Shown: positions 44,545-54,917, counted from the first letter of the stretch. The stretch: DNA of 56,504 nucleotides from Brevundimonas sp. ASV9 (GCF_016429195.1 NZ_JAELUF010000009.1:1-56504); one strand, 5' to 3'. The notes: a model not told the origin generated them from the letters alone. Numbers and translations are program-made.

Positions 44545-45497
44545 TGGGCTGCCGCCGTCTCGCGCACGCCCAGAACCCGACAGATCGCATAGACGAGGTC
44601 GGCGCGGTTGAGGGTGTAGAAGTGGAAGTCGGAGAAACCCTCTTCCTGCAGACGCGCGCAAGTCTCGGCGGCGACCGAGGCGGCCAGCAGTTTGCGGGTT
44701 TCGGGATCGTCGTCCAGGCCGTCGAAATGCGCCTTCAGCCAGTCGGGAATGCTGGCGCCGCACGCGCCGCACATCCGCTGAAGACCGGCGAAGTTGGACA
44801 CCGGCATGACGCCGGGGATCAGGGGGATGGTGACGCCCGCCGCCCGCGCCCGGTCGCGGAACCGCAGGAAGGCGTCGATGTCGAAGAAGAATTGGCTGAC
44901 GGCGCGGGTCGCTCCGGCATCGACCTTGGCCTTCAGTACCTCGATGTCGTGATCGATGGAGGGGCTTTCGGGATGGCGTTCGGGATAGGCGCCGACCGTG
45001 ACGTCGAATCCGCCGATGCGGCTGATGGCGGCGGTCAGCTCGGTGGCGTTGGCATAGCCGTCGGCGCGCGGCTGATAGACGCCACCAATGCCAGCCCCGC
45101 CGGGCGGATCGCCGCGCAGAGCCACAATGTGATCGACGCCGATCGCCTTGTAGCCTTCGATGACCTTGTCGACCTCGTCACGGCTGGCCTCGACGCAGGT
45201 CAGGTGGGCGGCGGGGCGGAGCGAAGTTTCCGTGATGATGCGCTGGACTGTGCGGTGGGTCCGCTCGCGGGTCGAACCGCCGGCGCCGTAGGTCACGGAG
45301 ACGAAGGCGGGGTTCAGCGGCTCCAGACGGCGGATCGCCGTCCACAAATTGGCCTCGGCCTCATCGGTCTTGGGTGGAAAGAATTCGAACGAGACGCGCA
45401 CGGCGTCGCGGTTCGATCCGGCGCGGGCTACGGGGCCGAGCGGCGACAGCAGCAGGGCGCGAGCGTCGGCCAAATTGAGGGAGGCGGAGGAGGCCAT
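44541..45497 (-). CDS. metF: 5,10-methylenetetrahydrofolate reductase
   Basis: A 318-residue flavin-dependent TIM-barrel enzyme that makes 5-methyltetrahydrofolate for MetH. Motifs: VSFEFFPPKTDEAEANLW at about 34-51 with the catalytic glutamate, FVSVTYGAGGSTRERT, HLTCVEASRDEV, HIVALRGDPP and the FAD-contact region VGAYPERHPESPS, then QFFFDIDAFLRF. It overlaps the regulator gene before it by one base and metH-N after it by four, so all are translationally coupled. Confidence 0.96.
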   Translation of the reverse strand: MASSASLNLADARALLLSPLGPVARAGSNRDAVRVSFEFFPPKTDEAEANLWTAIRRLEPLNPAFVSVTYGAGGSTRERTHRTVQRIITETSLRPAAHLTCVEASRDEVDKVIEGYKAIGVDHIVALRGDPPGGAGIGGVYQPRADGYANATELTAAISRIGGFDVTVGAYPERHPESPSIDHDIEVLKAKVDAGATRAVSQFFFDIDAFLRFRDRARAAGVTIPLIPGVMPVSNFAGLQRMCGACGASIPDWLKAHFDGLDDDPETRKLLAASVAAETCARLQEEGFSDFHFYTLNRADLVYAICRVLGVRETAAAQ

Positions 45498-46456
45498 CAG
45501 GCGGTCTTTCTGTCCTGGACGCGGCGTTCCGCCGTCCAGATGGTCACGGTCAGGCCCTCGGCGTCGTGGGGCAGGGCGATGGGGGCCGATGGCTTCAGGC
45601 CGCCGTCGAGCAGCCAGCCGTTGATCTCGCTGTCGGCGAAGCCCAGGCGACGATGCTGATGCGCCTCACGCATATGTTCGAAGTCGTGCGGAGCAAAGTC
45701 GATGATGACCAGGCGGCCGCCCGGACTGACCAGGCGGGCGGCCTCGGCGACGGCGGCGGACGGATCGGACAGGTAGTGCAGCACCTGATGCACGATCACC
45801 AGATCGGCGCTGGCGGCGGGCAAACGGGTGGCGAAGATATCGCCGTGACGCAGTTCGACCTGCTCTACACCCGCCTTGGTGACATTCGTGCGGGCGATGT
45901 TCAGCATGTTCTGGCTGAGGTCCAGCCCGACCGACATCTTGGCCTTCTTGCCGAACAGGGTCAGCATCCGGCCGGAACCCGTGCCCAGATCGACGACGCG
46001 TTCGAAGGGGCCGGGACCGACCGCCTTTTCCAGCGCCGCCTCGACAGCGCTTTCGCTGACGTAGAGCGAACGCAGGCGGTCCCACTGGGGCGCAACCTGT
46101 TCGAAATAGCTGGCGGCGGCTTCCTCGCGGTCCTTGCGGACCTCGTCCAGACGGCGATGATCGGCCTCGCCGGCGTCTTCGGCCAGGATGTCCAGCACCG
46201 TGTCGATCAACCGGCGCGCCTGGGCGTCATGCGACAGGCGGTAATAGACGCGGGCGCCGTCGGGAAAGCGTTCGATCAGACCGGCGTCGGTCATCAGCTT
46301 CAGATGGCGTGATACGCGCGGCTGGCTTTGGTCCAGAATGCGCGACATCTCCATGACCGACAGCTCTTCGCCCGCCAGCAGCGACAGAACGCGCAGACGG
46401 GTGGGTTCGCCGGCGGCGCGGAGGGCTTCGACAGTCTGATCTGCGGACAAACTCAT
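45497..46456 (-). CDS. sahR: ArsR-type regulator fused to SAM-dependent methyltransferase (SahR-like)
   Basis: A 319-residue two-domain protein. Residues about 8-75 form an ArsR winged helix (ALRAAGEPTRLRVLSLLAGEELSVMEMSRIL, SQPRVSRHLKLMTDAGLIER). Residues about 115-310 are a class I methyltransferase fold with motif I VVDLGTGSGRM (154-164), VGLDLSQNML, DLVIVHQVLHYL and VSPGGRLVIIDF. This architecture at the head of metF-metH fits SahR, a repressor that senses S-adenosylhomocysteine and controls the methionine cycle in proteobacteria. The start ATG 46456 is preferred over an upstream ATG at 46492, because the near-palindrome lies between them. It could also have kept methyltransferase activity. 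Confidence 0.85.
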   Translation of the reverse strand: MSLSADQTVEALRAAGEPTRLRVLSLLAGEELSVMEMSRILDQSQPRVSRHLKLMTDAGLIERFPDGARVYYRLSHDAQARRLIDTVLDILAEDAGEADHRRLDEVRKDREEAAASYFEQVAPQWDRLRSLYVSESAVEAALEKAVGPGPFERVVDLGTGSGRMLTLFGKKAKMSVGLDLSQNMLNIARTNVTKAGVEQVELRHGDIFATRLPAASADLVIVHQVLHYLSDPSAAVAEAARLVSPGGRLVIIDFAPHDFEHMREAHQHRRLGFADSEINGWLLDGGLKPSAPIALPHDAEGLTVTIWTAERRVQDRKTA

Positions 46457-46461
46457 ATGCT

Positions 46462-46483
46462 CATATAAAGATATCCTTATATG
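46462..46483. promoter_or_regulatory. Palindromic operator at the methionine operon promoter
   Basis: A 22-base near-perfect palindrome: arms CATATAA and TTATATG around A-GATATC-C, with only one base pair unmatched. It ends 5 bases before the regulator start codon and is very AT-rich for this genome. The position implies that the SahR-like protein represses its own operon here. It may also influence the divergent EF-hand gene starting at 46576. Confidence 0.8.
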
Positions 46484-46575
46484 ATTTGGCAAGTGAAATC
46501 GGTTTCTTGGAAACGCGTCGACGGGAATGGTTTGTGCGCGCGTTAAAGCCCATAGACCCGTCTTGGAGTGATCTC

Positions 46576-46980
46576 ATGCGTAGCCTGTTCATCGCCGCTC
46601 TTGCTGTCGCCGCCGCCAGTCCGGCGTTGGCCCAGAGCGACTTTCCCGAGACGCCCATGCCTCAAATGTCTGGACCTGAAATGTCAGGGCGGCCTATGGG
46701 CGGACAGATGCGGCCGCCGGAGCGCGAAAACCTGGCCCAGATGCAGGCGCGCATGACCCAGATGTTCAACCGCCTAGACGCCAATGAAGACGGCGTGGTC
46801 GACGCCAGCGAACTAGCCAATGCACGCGGCGGTCGGATGCTGGCGCGCTTCGACGCCGATGCGGACGGGCGCATTACTCGCGAAGAGTTCGACGTGGGCC
46901 TCGCCGCCGCCTTCAAGGCGATGGACAAGAACGGCGACGGCGTGGTGACGGCGGACGAGCGGCCGCAGCGTCCCCGCTGA
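46576..46980 (+). CDS. Exported EF-hand calcium-binding protein
   Basis: A 134-residue protein with a signal peptide (MRSLFIAALAVAAASPALAQ, 1-20), a Met/Pro-rich stretch (about 25-55) and three EF-hand loops: DANEDGVVDASE, DADADGRITREE and DKNGDGVVTADE. All loops keep the Asp/Asn ligands at positions 1, 3 and 5 and the Glu at 12. The start ATG 46576 follows TTGGAG. It is probably periplasmic and binds calcium. It is divergent from the methionine operon; no partner is evident. Confidence 0.88.
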   Translation: MRSLFIAALAVAAASPALAQSDFPETPMPQMSGPEMSGRPMGGQMRPPERENLAQMQARMTQMFNRLDANEDGVVDASELANARGGRMLARFDADADGRITREEFDVGLAAAFKAMDKNGDGVVTADERPQRPR

Positions 46981-46982
46981 AG

Positions 46983-47909
46983 TCAGACGACGGGCGTCTT
47001 CAGCGGCTCGCCCGCGAAATGCGCCTGCAGATTTTCGATCAGCAGCATCAGCATGCCCTGCACCCCGGCGGTCGTGGCCCCTGCGGTGTGGGGTGTAAGA
47101 ATGACATTAGGCACGTCGGCCCAGCGGGCTGGGCCTGTCGGCTCTTCGATGAAGACATCCAGGGCCGCCTGACCCAATGTCCCTGACTTCAAGGCGGCGA
47201 TCAGGGCGTCCTCGTCCACAACCTGACCGCGCGAGACGTTGATCAGAAGGCCGTCGGGGCCAAGCGCCTCGAGGATGTCCTGCGAGATCAGGCCGCGATT
47301 GGTCTCGTCCGCCTTGCAGGCGACGACGAGGATGTCGCTGGCCTTGGCGAGCGCCAGCAGGCTGTCGGCGCGTGGCCATTCGGCGTCGTGCGGCCGCGGC
47401 CCCCACCAACTGACCGCCATGCGGAAGGCCTTGGCGCGGTCGGCGACGGCCTTGCCGATGTGGCCCAAGCCGACGATGCCCAGCTTCTGGCCCGCGAGCG
47501 ACGTTGTGATGGTGCGTGTCTCGAAGGTCCAGCCGCCGGCGCGGACCTGACGGTCGCCCGAGGCGATTTGGCGGCGTGCTGCCAGGATCAAGCCTAAGGC
47601 GTGATCGGCGACATCCTCGTGATTGACGCCGGGGGCGTGGGTGACGGGCAGACCGCGCTGGCGGCACCAGTCGATGTCGATCCCGTCATAGCCGGAAGTG
47701 AAACAGGCGATCAGGTCGAGATTGGGCAGGCGTTCGATCAGTGCCTTGTCCAGCGGCGCCTCGCCGGCGACGACCATGACGCGGATGTCGTGGGCGGCCT
47801 CGATCGGCGGACCTTCCCAGAAGCGATAGACGTCGTAGGCGCTCTCCAGAAATCCCGAGAGCGGCGCAAGATGCCGCTGCATGATGAGAACGGCGGGGCG
47901 TTGGGTCAT
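46983..47909 (-). CDS. D-isomer-specific 2-hydroxyacid dehydrogenase
   Basis: A 308-residue NAD(P)-dependent dehydrogenase of the glyoxylate/hydroxypyruvate reductase type. The nucleotide-binding motif is GIVGLGHIGKAVADRAKAF (about 144-162). The catalytic arginine is in NVSRGQVVDEDAL, the glutamate in VFIEEPTGP and the histidine in LTPHTAGAT. The substrate-binding half begins the protein, with ACFTSGYDGIDIDWCRQRGLPVTHAPGVN. The length is normal. Its stop lies 2 bases from the convergent EF-hand stop. It may act on glyoxylate, hydroxypyruvate or similar acids. Confidence 0.9.
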   Translation of the reverse strand: MTQRPAVLIMQRHLAPLSGFLESAYDVYRFWEGPPIEAAHDIRVMVVAGEAPLDKALIERLPNLDLIACFTSGYDGIDIDWCRQRGLPVTHAPGVNHEDVADHALGLILAARRQIASGDRQVRAGGWTFETRTITTSLAGQKLGIVGLGHIGKAVADRAKAFRMAVSWWGPRPHDAEWPRADSLLALAKASDILVVACKADETNRGLISQDILEALGPDGLLINVSRGQVVDEDALIAALKSGTLGQAALDVFIEEPTGPARWADVPNVILTPHTAGATTAGVQGMLMLLIENLQAHFAGEPLKTPVV

Positions 47910-47938
47910 GCAGCGGCTCCTCTTGTCAGGTCAGGCGA

Positions 47939-49606
<1,668 letters not shown>

Positions 49607-49795
49607 GAGGTGCGGTGCGCCCTTCGGGTTCGTCTGAATGGGGAGTTGCGCCGGATGTAGCGATCCTGCGCGCGAAGGGCAAATATGGCGGGCAGGCGGC
49701 CGAACGGAACGGCTGAAAAGCTTGTCCGTTGATGGCAGTCCAACGCCTTGATCCGGCCCGAAACCGGGTGCGGAATGGCGTCATTCTACGCTTGC

Positions 49796-49825
49796 CAGTC
49801 TCGGATGCCCCAGTCTCGGATGCCC
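49796..49825 (+). repeat. Perfect 15-base tandem duplication before a start codon
   Basis: The sequence CAGTCTCGGATGCCC occurs twice, head to tail (49796-49810 and 49811-49825), and the second copy ends directly at the ATG of the protease gene. In the protease frame it would code a repeated QSRMP if translation began further upstream. Confidence 0.95.
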
Positions 49826-51229
49826 ATGAAGACCCGATCGATCGTGCTCGCCGCCGCCTTCGCCCTATCGGCGTGCGGCAATCCCTCGAACTCCAAGGCG
49901 CAGGAGGGCGAGTTCGCCCAGCCGACGCGCACCGCCCCGGCCGATGCGGCGGGGATGAAATCGAGCTTCGCGCCGGTGGTTCGATCGGCAGCGCCAGCCG
50001 TGGTCAATATCTCGGCGCGCAGCGTGCAGCGGGTGCAGGCCGATCCCTTCTTCCAGTTCTTTGGCGGCGGCATCCCCCAGGCGCGGGTGGCGGAATCTGT
50101 GGGCTCCGGCGTCATCGTCCGTTCGGACGGGATCGTGGTGACCAATAACCACGTCATCGACGGCGCCCAGCAGATCAAGGTGGTGCTGAACGACCGGCGC
50201 GAGTTTCCCGCCACCGTCATCCTGGCCGACGAGCGCAGCGACATCGCCGTGCTGAGGCTGGAGAACGTCAGCGACCGGTTGCCGGTGCTGGCCATCGACG
50301 ATCAGGAAGAGCAGCAGGTCGGCGATCTGGTCCTGGCCATCGGCAATCCGTTCGGCGTGGGTCAGACGGTGACGAACGGCATCATTTCGGCCCTGAACCG
50401 GACCGAGACCGGCATTTCCGACAGCGGCTCCTTCATCCAGACCGATGCGGCCATCAATCCCGGCAACTCGGGCGGGGCGCTGGTGGACATGGATGGCGAC
50501 CTGATCGGCATCAACACCGCCATCTTCTCGCGCTCGGGCTCCTCGGCCGGGGTCGGGTTCGCGGTGCCGGCGGCCATGGTCAAGCGGGTCGTCGACAGCG
50601 CGCTGGGCGGCGCGACGGCTGTGGTTCGGCCGTGGCTGGGCGTGAAGGGCGATACCGTCACCGGCGACATCGCCGGCAGCCTGGGCCTGAGCCGACCGCA
50701 GGGGCTGGTCGTCACCGACGTCTACGCAAACGGTCCGGCCGCGCGCGCCGGCATTCGTCAGGGCGACGTCATCACCGCCGTCGATGGTCAGGAGATCAAC
50801 GACCAGAACGGACTGAACTACCGCGTCGGTTCGCGCAATCCGAACGATCAGGTGCAGGTCGCCATCCTGCGCGACGGTCGGGCGCAGACCGTGACGGCAC
50901 GGGTGCAGACCCTGCCGGGCGACGCCGATCCCAAGCAGGGGGTGACGATCCAGTCCGGCCCCTTCGCCGGCGCCGAGGTCGTGGCGCTTAGTCCCGCTCT
51001 GGCGGACCGCCTGGGCGGCGATCCGTTTGCGACGGGCGTCATCGTGACCGGCGTGTCCGGCCGCGGCTATGCGGCGCGCGCCGGCTTCCGCCAGAACGAC
51101 CTGATCGTCAGCATCAATGGCCGCGCCATCGGCTCGGCCCGCGATGTGGAGGCCGCCAGTTCGGGTCGCGGCCCGTGGGAGGTCGTCGTCAATCGTGGCG
51201 GCCGTCAGATCCGCGGCGTGCTGAGATAG
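49826..51229 (+). CDS. Do/DegP-family serine protease with PDZ domains (lipoprotein)
   Basis: A 467-residue HtrA/Do-type periplasmic protease. A lipoprotein signal ends in LSAC (Cys17), unlike the usual soluble DegP. The trypsin-like domain has the triad His109 (VTNNHVID), Asp139 (RSDIAVLRL) and Ser215 (NPGNSGGAL). Two PDZ domains follow, at about 270-370 (GLVVTDVYANGPAARAGIRQGDVITAVDG) and about 385-460 (GVIVTGVSGRGYAARAGFRQNDLIVSINGRAIG). It degrades or refolds damaged envelope proteins. The start ATG 49826 gives the lipoprotein signal; in-frame ATGs inside the upstream tandem repeat are possible but less likely. No RpoE-type promoter was identified. Confidence 0.9.
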   Translation: MKTRSIVLAAAFALSACGNPSNSKAQEGEFAQPTRTAPADAAGMKSSFAPVVRSAAPAVVNISARSVQRVQADPFFQFFGGGIPQARVAESVGSGVIVRSDGIVVTNNHVIDGAQQIKVVLNDRREFPATVILADERSDIAVLRLENVSDRLPVLAIDDQEEQQVGDLVLAIGNPFGVGQTVTNGIISALNRTETGISDSGSFIQTDAAINPGNSGGALVDMDGDLIGINTAIFSRSGSSAGVGFAVPAAMVKRVVDSALGGATAVVRPWLGVKGDTVTGDIAGSLGLSRPQGLVVTDVYANGPAARAGIRQGDVITAVDGQEINDQNGLNYRVGSRNPNDQVQVAILRDGRAQTVTARVQTLPGDADPKQGVTIQSGPFAGAEVVALSPALADRLGGDPFATGVIVTGVSGRGYAARAGFRQNDLIVSINGRAIGSARDVEAASSGRGPWEVVVNRGGRQIRGVLR

Positions 51230-51233
51230 GTCT

Positions 51234-51656
51234 TCAGGCCTTCGTCGGACCGCCGATCGACCAGGTGTGGCCGAAGGGGTCGCGCAGGACGCCGTAGCGG
51301 TCACCCCAGAACTGATCGGCCATGTCCAGCACAGGTTCCGCGCCGCCGACGGTCATGGCGCGCGTCCACCAGGCGTCGGGATCGGAGACCTGAAGATGCA
51401 GGGTCACGCCGGCAGGGCGGACATCCTGCGAGCCGCCGTATTCTGGAAACTCGTCATTCAACATGACGCTGGCGCCGTTGATCCTCAGGTGGGCGTGCAT
51501 CAGCCGCTCGCCGTCATCGGCTAGTCGACGGTCCAACACCTCGGCCCCGAAGGCGATAATGTAGAAATCGATCGCCGCAGAGGCCCCGCGCGACGGGATG
51601 GTCAGGTGCGGCGTCACGCCAGAAGTCGGACCCTGGTTCGGATTGGCGTCGGTCAT
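51234..51656 (-). CDS. VOC-family protein (glyoxalase/PhnB-like)
   Basis: A 140-residue vicinal-oxygen-chelate protein. It shows two beta-alpha-beta-beta-beta modules: VTPHLTIPSRGASAAIDFYIIAFGAEVLDRRLADDGERLMHAHLRINGASVMLNDE, then VTLHLQVSDPDAWWTRAMTVGGAEPVLDMADQFWGDRYGVLRDPFGHTWSIG. The DPFGH motif with the final histidine and the WGDRYG turn are typical of the PhnB-like subgroup. The start ATG 51656 is preferred over one at 51683. The stop lies 4 bases from the convergent protease stop. The substrate is unknown. Confidence 0.86.
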   Translation of the reverse strand: MTDANPNQGPTSGVTPHLTIPSRGASAAIDFYIIAFGAEVLDRRLADDGERLMHAHLRINGASVMLNDEFPEYGGSQDVRPAGVTLHLQVSDPDAWWTRAMTVGGAEPVLDMADQFWGDRYGVLRDPFGHTWSIGGPTKA

Positions 51657-51730
51657 GGTGCGGTCTCCGTGGCGGTTCGCCATACTAACGCGTGAAAAGC
51701 CTTTGGCGAACGCCTACATAGGTCGCACCC

Positions 51731-53047
51731 ATGAGCGACCTGTTCGAAGCCTCCGGCATTCTGCCCCCCGACGCCCCTCTGGCCGACCGCCTGCGTCCGC
51801 GCACGCTGGACGCGGTGGTGGGGCAGGATCATCTGCTGGGACCAGGCGGGCCGATCCGGCGTATGATCGAGGCCGGGCGGCTGGGCTCGATGATCCTGTG
51901 GGGACCGCCGGGGACGGGCAAAACCACAATCGCACGCCTGCTGGCGCAGGCGGCGGGCTATGAATATCAGGCGATCAGCGCGGTGTTTTCAGGCGTCGCC
52001 GACTTGAAGAAAGCGTTCGAGGCGGCGCGGATGCGGCGTGCGGCGGGACAGAGCACGCTGCTGTTCGTCGATGAGATCCACCGCTTCAACCGCGCCCAGC
52101 AAGACGGATTTTTGCCGTTCGTCGAGGCGGGCGTTGTGACCCTGGTCGGAGCCACGACCGAGAACCCCAGCTTCGAGCTGAACGGCGCCTTGCTGTCGCG
52201 CAGTCAGGTCTATGTGCTGAAGCGGCTGGACGACGCGGCATTGGATCAGCTGCTGAGCCGGGCCGAGACGCATATGGACCGGACCCTGCCGCTAACGCCG
52301 GAGGCCCGGCAGGCGATGCTGGCCCTGGCCGACGGCGACGGGCGCTATCTGCTGACCATGTCGGAGGTGCTGTTCGACCTGCCTGAGCGCGAAAAGCTGG
52401 ACGTGCAGGGGCTGGCGGGCGTGCTGCAACGCCGGGCGCCCGCCTACGACAAGAGCCGAGAAGAACACTATAACCTCATATCCGCACTGCATAAATCGGT
52501 TCGGGGCTCCGACCCCGACGCGGCGCTCTATTGGCTGGCGCGCATGCTGAACGGGGGGGAGGATCCGCTTTATCTGGCGCGTCGGATCGTGCGGATGGCG
52601 GTCGAGGACATCGGCGAGGCCGATCCGCTATCGATCTTGGTCGCCAACGCGGCCAAGGACACCTACGATTTCCTGGGCAGTCCCGAGGGTGAACTGGCCT
52701 TGGCTCAGGCGGTGGTTCACCTGGCCACGGCGCCCAAGTCGGTCGGGGTCTATGAGGCGTTCAAGGCGGCCAAGAAGGCGGCCTATGAGACAGGGTCGCT
52801 TATGCCGCCCGCCCATATCCGCAACGCCCCGACCAAGCTGATGAAGTCGCTGGGGTACGGCAAGGGCTATCAATACGACCCCGACACGCCCGAGGGCTTT
52901 TCGGGCGCGAACTTCTTTCCCGACGAGATGGACCGTCGCACCTTCTACAAGCCGAAGGGCGAGGGGCACGAAGAGAAGGTCAAGGCGCGTTTGGAGCGCT
53001 GGGCCGAGATGCGAGCACGGCTGGCGGCGGACGCGTCCGGCGACTGA
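51731..53047 (+). CDS. rarA: Replication-associated recombination protein A (RarA/MgsA)
   Basis: A 438-residue AAA+ ATPase related to clamp-loader subunits that acts at stalled replication forks. It opens with PLADRLRPRTLDAVVGQDHLLGPGGPI. The Walker A is GPPGTGKT (58-65) and the Walker B LLFVDEIHRFN (about 107-117), followed by GATTENPSFELNGALLSRSQV. The C-terminal helical part is the MgsA domain: SREEHYNLISALHKSVRGSDPDAALYWLARML, RRIVRMAVEDIGEADP and PPAHIRNAPTKLMKSLGYGKGYQYDPD. The length is standard. Confidence 0.95.
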   Translation: MSDLFEASGILPPDAPLADRLRPRTLDAVVGQDHLLGPGGPIRRMIEAGRLGSMILWGPPGTGKTTIARLLAQAAGYEYQAISAVFSGVADLKKAFEAARMRRAAGQSTLLFVDEIHRFNRAQQDGFLPFVEAGVVTLVGATTENPSFELNGALLSRSQVYVLKRLDDAALDQLLSRAETHMDRTLPLTPEARQAMLALADGDGRYLLTMSEVLFDLPEREKLDVQGLAGVLQRRAPAYDKSREEHYNLISALHKSVRGSDPDAALYWLARMLNGGEDPLYLARRIVRMAVEDIGEADPLSILVANAAKDTYDFLGSPEGELALAQAVVHLATAPKSVGVYEAFKAAKKAAYETGSLMPPAHIRNAPTKLMKSLGYGKGYQYDPDTPEGFSGANFFPDEMDRRTFYKPKGEGHEEKVKARLERWAEMRARLAADASGD

Positions 53048-53118
53048 CTGAACGCTGTTCATTGTCGCCAGTCGATAAGGCGGTTAGCGTTCCGGCCTGA
53101 CATCCTTGGGAGGGGACG

Positions 53119-53562
53119 ATGATCGAGACAGTGAAAACGCCCTGGCATCTGTGGCTGGTGGGCGTGTTGTCTTTGTTGTGGAACGGGTTCGGAGCGTTCG
53201 ACTTCATCCAGACTACGACGCGGGGCGAGGCCTACATGCGGGCGGCGGGTTTCGACGACGCCATGGTCGCGTATTACGAGGCCATGCCCGGCTGGATGTA
53301 TCTGCCGTGGACGCTGGGAGTCTGGGGTGCGGTGATCGGTTCGGTGCTGCTGCTTTTGCGCCGGCGTTGGGCGGTTCCGGCCTTCGGTCTGTCGCTGCTG
53401 GGCGCGTTGATCAGCCTGATCTATGGCAAGTTGATCGATCCTCCGCCGCCGGCGCCGCCCGAACTGGCGGCCATGAGCTGGATGCCGATCGTCATCCTGC
53501 TGATTGCGGTTCTACTGTTTGGTTATGCGTTCAATATGCGAAAACGCGGCGTGCTGCGCTGA
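53119..53562 (+). CDS. Small polytopic membrane protein of unknown function
   Basis: A 147-residue protein with four predicted membrane helices at about 9-27 (WLVGVLSLLWNGFGAFDF), 62-80, 87-105 and 122-140 (MPIVILLIAVLLFGYAF). A soluble loop, TTRGEAYMRAAGFDDAMVAYYEAMPGW, sits between helices 1 and 2. The start ATG 53119 follows GGGAGGGGACG. Similar small proteins are frequent in alphaproteobacteria without a known role. It lies between rarA and a pseudouridine synthase gene on the same strand. Confidence 0.82.
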   Translation: MIETVKTPWHLWLVGVLSLLWNGFGAFDFIQTTTRGEAYMRAAGFDDAMVAYYEAMPGWMYLPWTLGVWGAVIGSVLLLLRRRWAVPAFGLSLLGALISLIYGKLIDPPPPAPPELAAMSWMPIVILLIAVLLFGYAFNMRKRGVLR

Positions 53563-53601
53563 TGGGCTGACGTAGGGCGCGCCGTCGCGTATGGACGCGC
53601 C

Positions 53602-54324
53602 GTGACCCGCGTTCCTGCCGATCTTTCATCCGATGATATCGCCGCCGTCCGGTCGTGGGTGATCCACGAGGATGCGCACGTCATCGCCTTCTCAAAGCCG
53701 CCGGGGCTGTCCAGCCAGGGCGGGCGGATCAAGGCGCATACGCTGGACGACCTGCTTTGGGCGTTCGCGCGGTCAAACGGCAAGCGGCCGGAGTTGGTGC
53801 ATCGGCTGGATCGCGACACCTCGGGCGTGATCCTGGCGGCCAAGACCAAGCCGGCGGCCAGTTTTCTGGGCAAGGCGTTGCAGATGCGGCGTTTCAGGAA
53901 ACAGTATCTGGCCCTGCTGTCGGCCGCGCCTGATCCCAAGGCGGCGACCATCGACGCGCCGTTGCGCCGCGAGGAGATTGGGCGCGAGAGCTATATGCGG
54001 GTCGTCACCTTCGACGCGCCGGGCGCGCAAGGGTCGCAGAGCCGCTATCGGACCTTGGCCGCAGGACCTGAAGGGGCCGTGGTCGAGCTGGAGCCGCTGA
54101 CCGGGCGGATGCATCAGCTGCGTGTGCACATGGCCCATATTGGTCGGCCGTTGATCGGGGACGTGCGCTACGGCGGCGCCCTGACCACGGCGGTCGGGCC
54201 GGCGCCGCGCCTGATGCTGCACGCTGCTAAACTGAGCTTTCCGCATCCCGAAGGCGGGACGACGACGGTCGAAGCGCCGCCACCCGAGGATTTCGCGAAG
54301 CTGAAGACGGCGCTGGGTCTTTAG
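53602..54324 (+). CDS. RluA-family pseudouridine synthase, short form
   Basis: A 240-residue pseudouridine synthase without an S4 domain, close to the RluA length. It starts at GTG 53602. The active-site motif is ELVHRLDRDTSGVILAAK with the catalytic Asp70. Other family motifs are HVIAFSKPPGLSSQGG, KALQMRRFRKQYLALL and LEPLTGRMHQLRVHMAHIGRPLIGDVRYGG. It isomerises uridine in rRNA or tRNA. The exact position modified cannot be read from sequence. A second family member lies 1 kb downstream. Confidence 0.9.
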   Translation: MTRVPADLSSDDIAAVRSWVIHEDAHVIAFSKPPGLSSQGGRIKAHTLDDLLWAFARSNGKRPELVHRLDRDTSGVILAAKTKPAASFLGKALQMRRFRKQYLALLSAAPDPKAATIDAPLRREEIGRESYMRVVTFDAPGAQGSQSRYRTLAAGPEGAVVELEPLTGRMHQLRVHMAHIGRPLIGDVRYGGALTTAVGPAPRLMLHAAKLSFPHPEGGTTTVEAPPPEDFAKLKTALGL

Positions 54325-54388
54325 GGCGCGGGCGCTTCAGGGAACGCCGTGCGCGCTTTGGCGCTATGTCGTTGAAAGGATACCTCCG

Positions 54389-54877
54389 ATGAAGCGTCTC
54401 GCACTCGCCCTGACCGGTCTTTCCGCCCTGGCTCTGACCGCCTGCGCCAGCTTGGCGCCCTATGGCGCACAGATGGGCCCGAACGGGCAGGGGTATTCCG
54501 AGCAGCGGATCGAATCCAACCGCTATCGTGTCACCTACAACGGCGTCGGCGCCGCGGGCCGTGTCGCTGATTGGGCGTTGGTGCGAGCCGCCGACCTGAC
54601 CACTGAACAAGGCTACGACTGGTTTGAGGTAACGCAGAGCTGGACCGATGGTCGGCCGGGTGGCGCGGGCGGGATCAGCCCAAGCGTCTCCATCGGCGGC
54701 GGCAGCAGCCGGTATGGCGGCTATTCAGCCTCGGGCGTCGGCGTGGGCGTCGGTCTGAACTTCAGCGGACCGCAGCCGACCTCGACGACGCTGGAAGTCG
54801 TTTTGGGACGCGGCCAGAAGCCGGATCGTCCGAACGCCTATGACGCGCGCGCGGTCCAGAGCTCCATCCCGCGCTGA
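54389..54877 (+). CDS. CC0125/CC1285-family lipoprotein
   Basis: A 162-residue lipoprotein whose signal ends in LTAC (Cys19). The mature region has GYSEQRIESNRYRVTYNGVGAAGRVADWALVRAADLTTEQGYDWFEV, the typical pattern of a group of Caulobacterales lipoproteins known from CC0125 and CC1285. A Gly/Ser-rich region and a final beta segment (TTLEVVLGRGQKPDRPNAYDARAVQSSI) follow. Function is unknown, with an outer-membrane or periplasmic location. The start ATG 54389 follows AAAGGATACCTCC. Confidence 0.85.
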   Translation: MKRLALALTGLSALALTACASLAPYGAQMGPNGQGYSEQRIESNRYRVTYNGVGAAGRVADWALVRAADLTTEQGYDWFEVTQSWTDGRPGGAGGISPSVSIGGGSSRYGGYSASGVGVGVGLNFSGPQPTSTTLEVVLGRGQKPDRPNAYDARAVQSSIPR

Positions 54878-54895
54878 CCATCGCTTTCGGCGCGG

Positions 54896-54914
54896 GCGGC
54901 GTATATATCGCCGC
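54896..54914 (+). other. Hairpin just upstream of crcB
   Basis: A perfect stem GCGGCG/CGCCGC with loop TATATAT ends 3 bases before the crcB start codon. It covers the place where a ribosome-binding site should be, so it may limit translation. The conserved core of a fluoride riboswitch was not recognised. Confidence 0.45.
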
Positions 54915-54917
54915 ACG

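Noticed and set aside
46457-46575. SAM or SAH riboswitch before the methionine operon
   Set aside because: The intergenic stretch is too short and shows a protein-operator palindrome instead of a riboswitch fold.
54840-54917. Fluoride (crcB) riboswitch
   Set aside because: The conserved riboswitch core sequence was not seen; only a simple hairpin is present.
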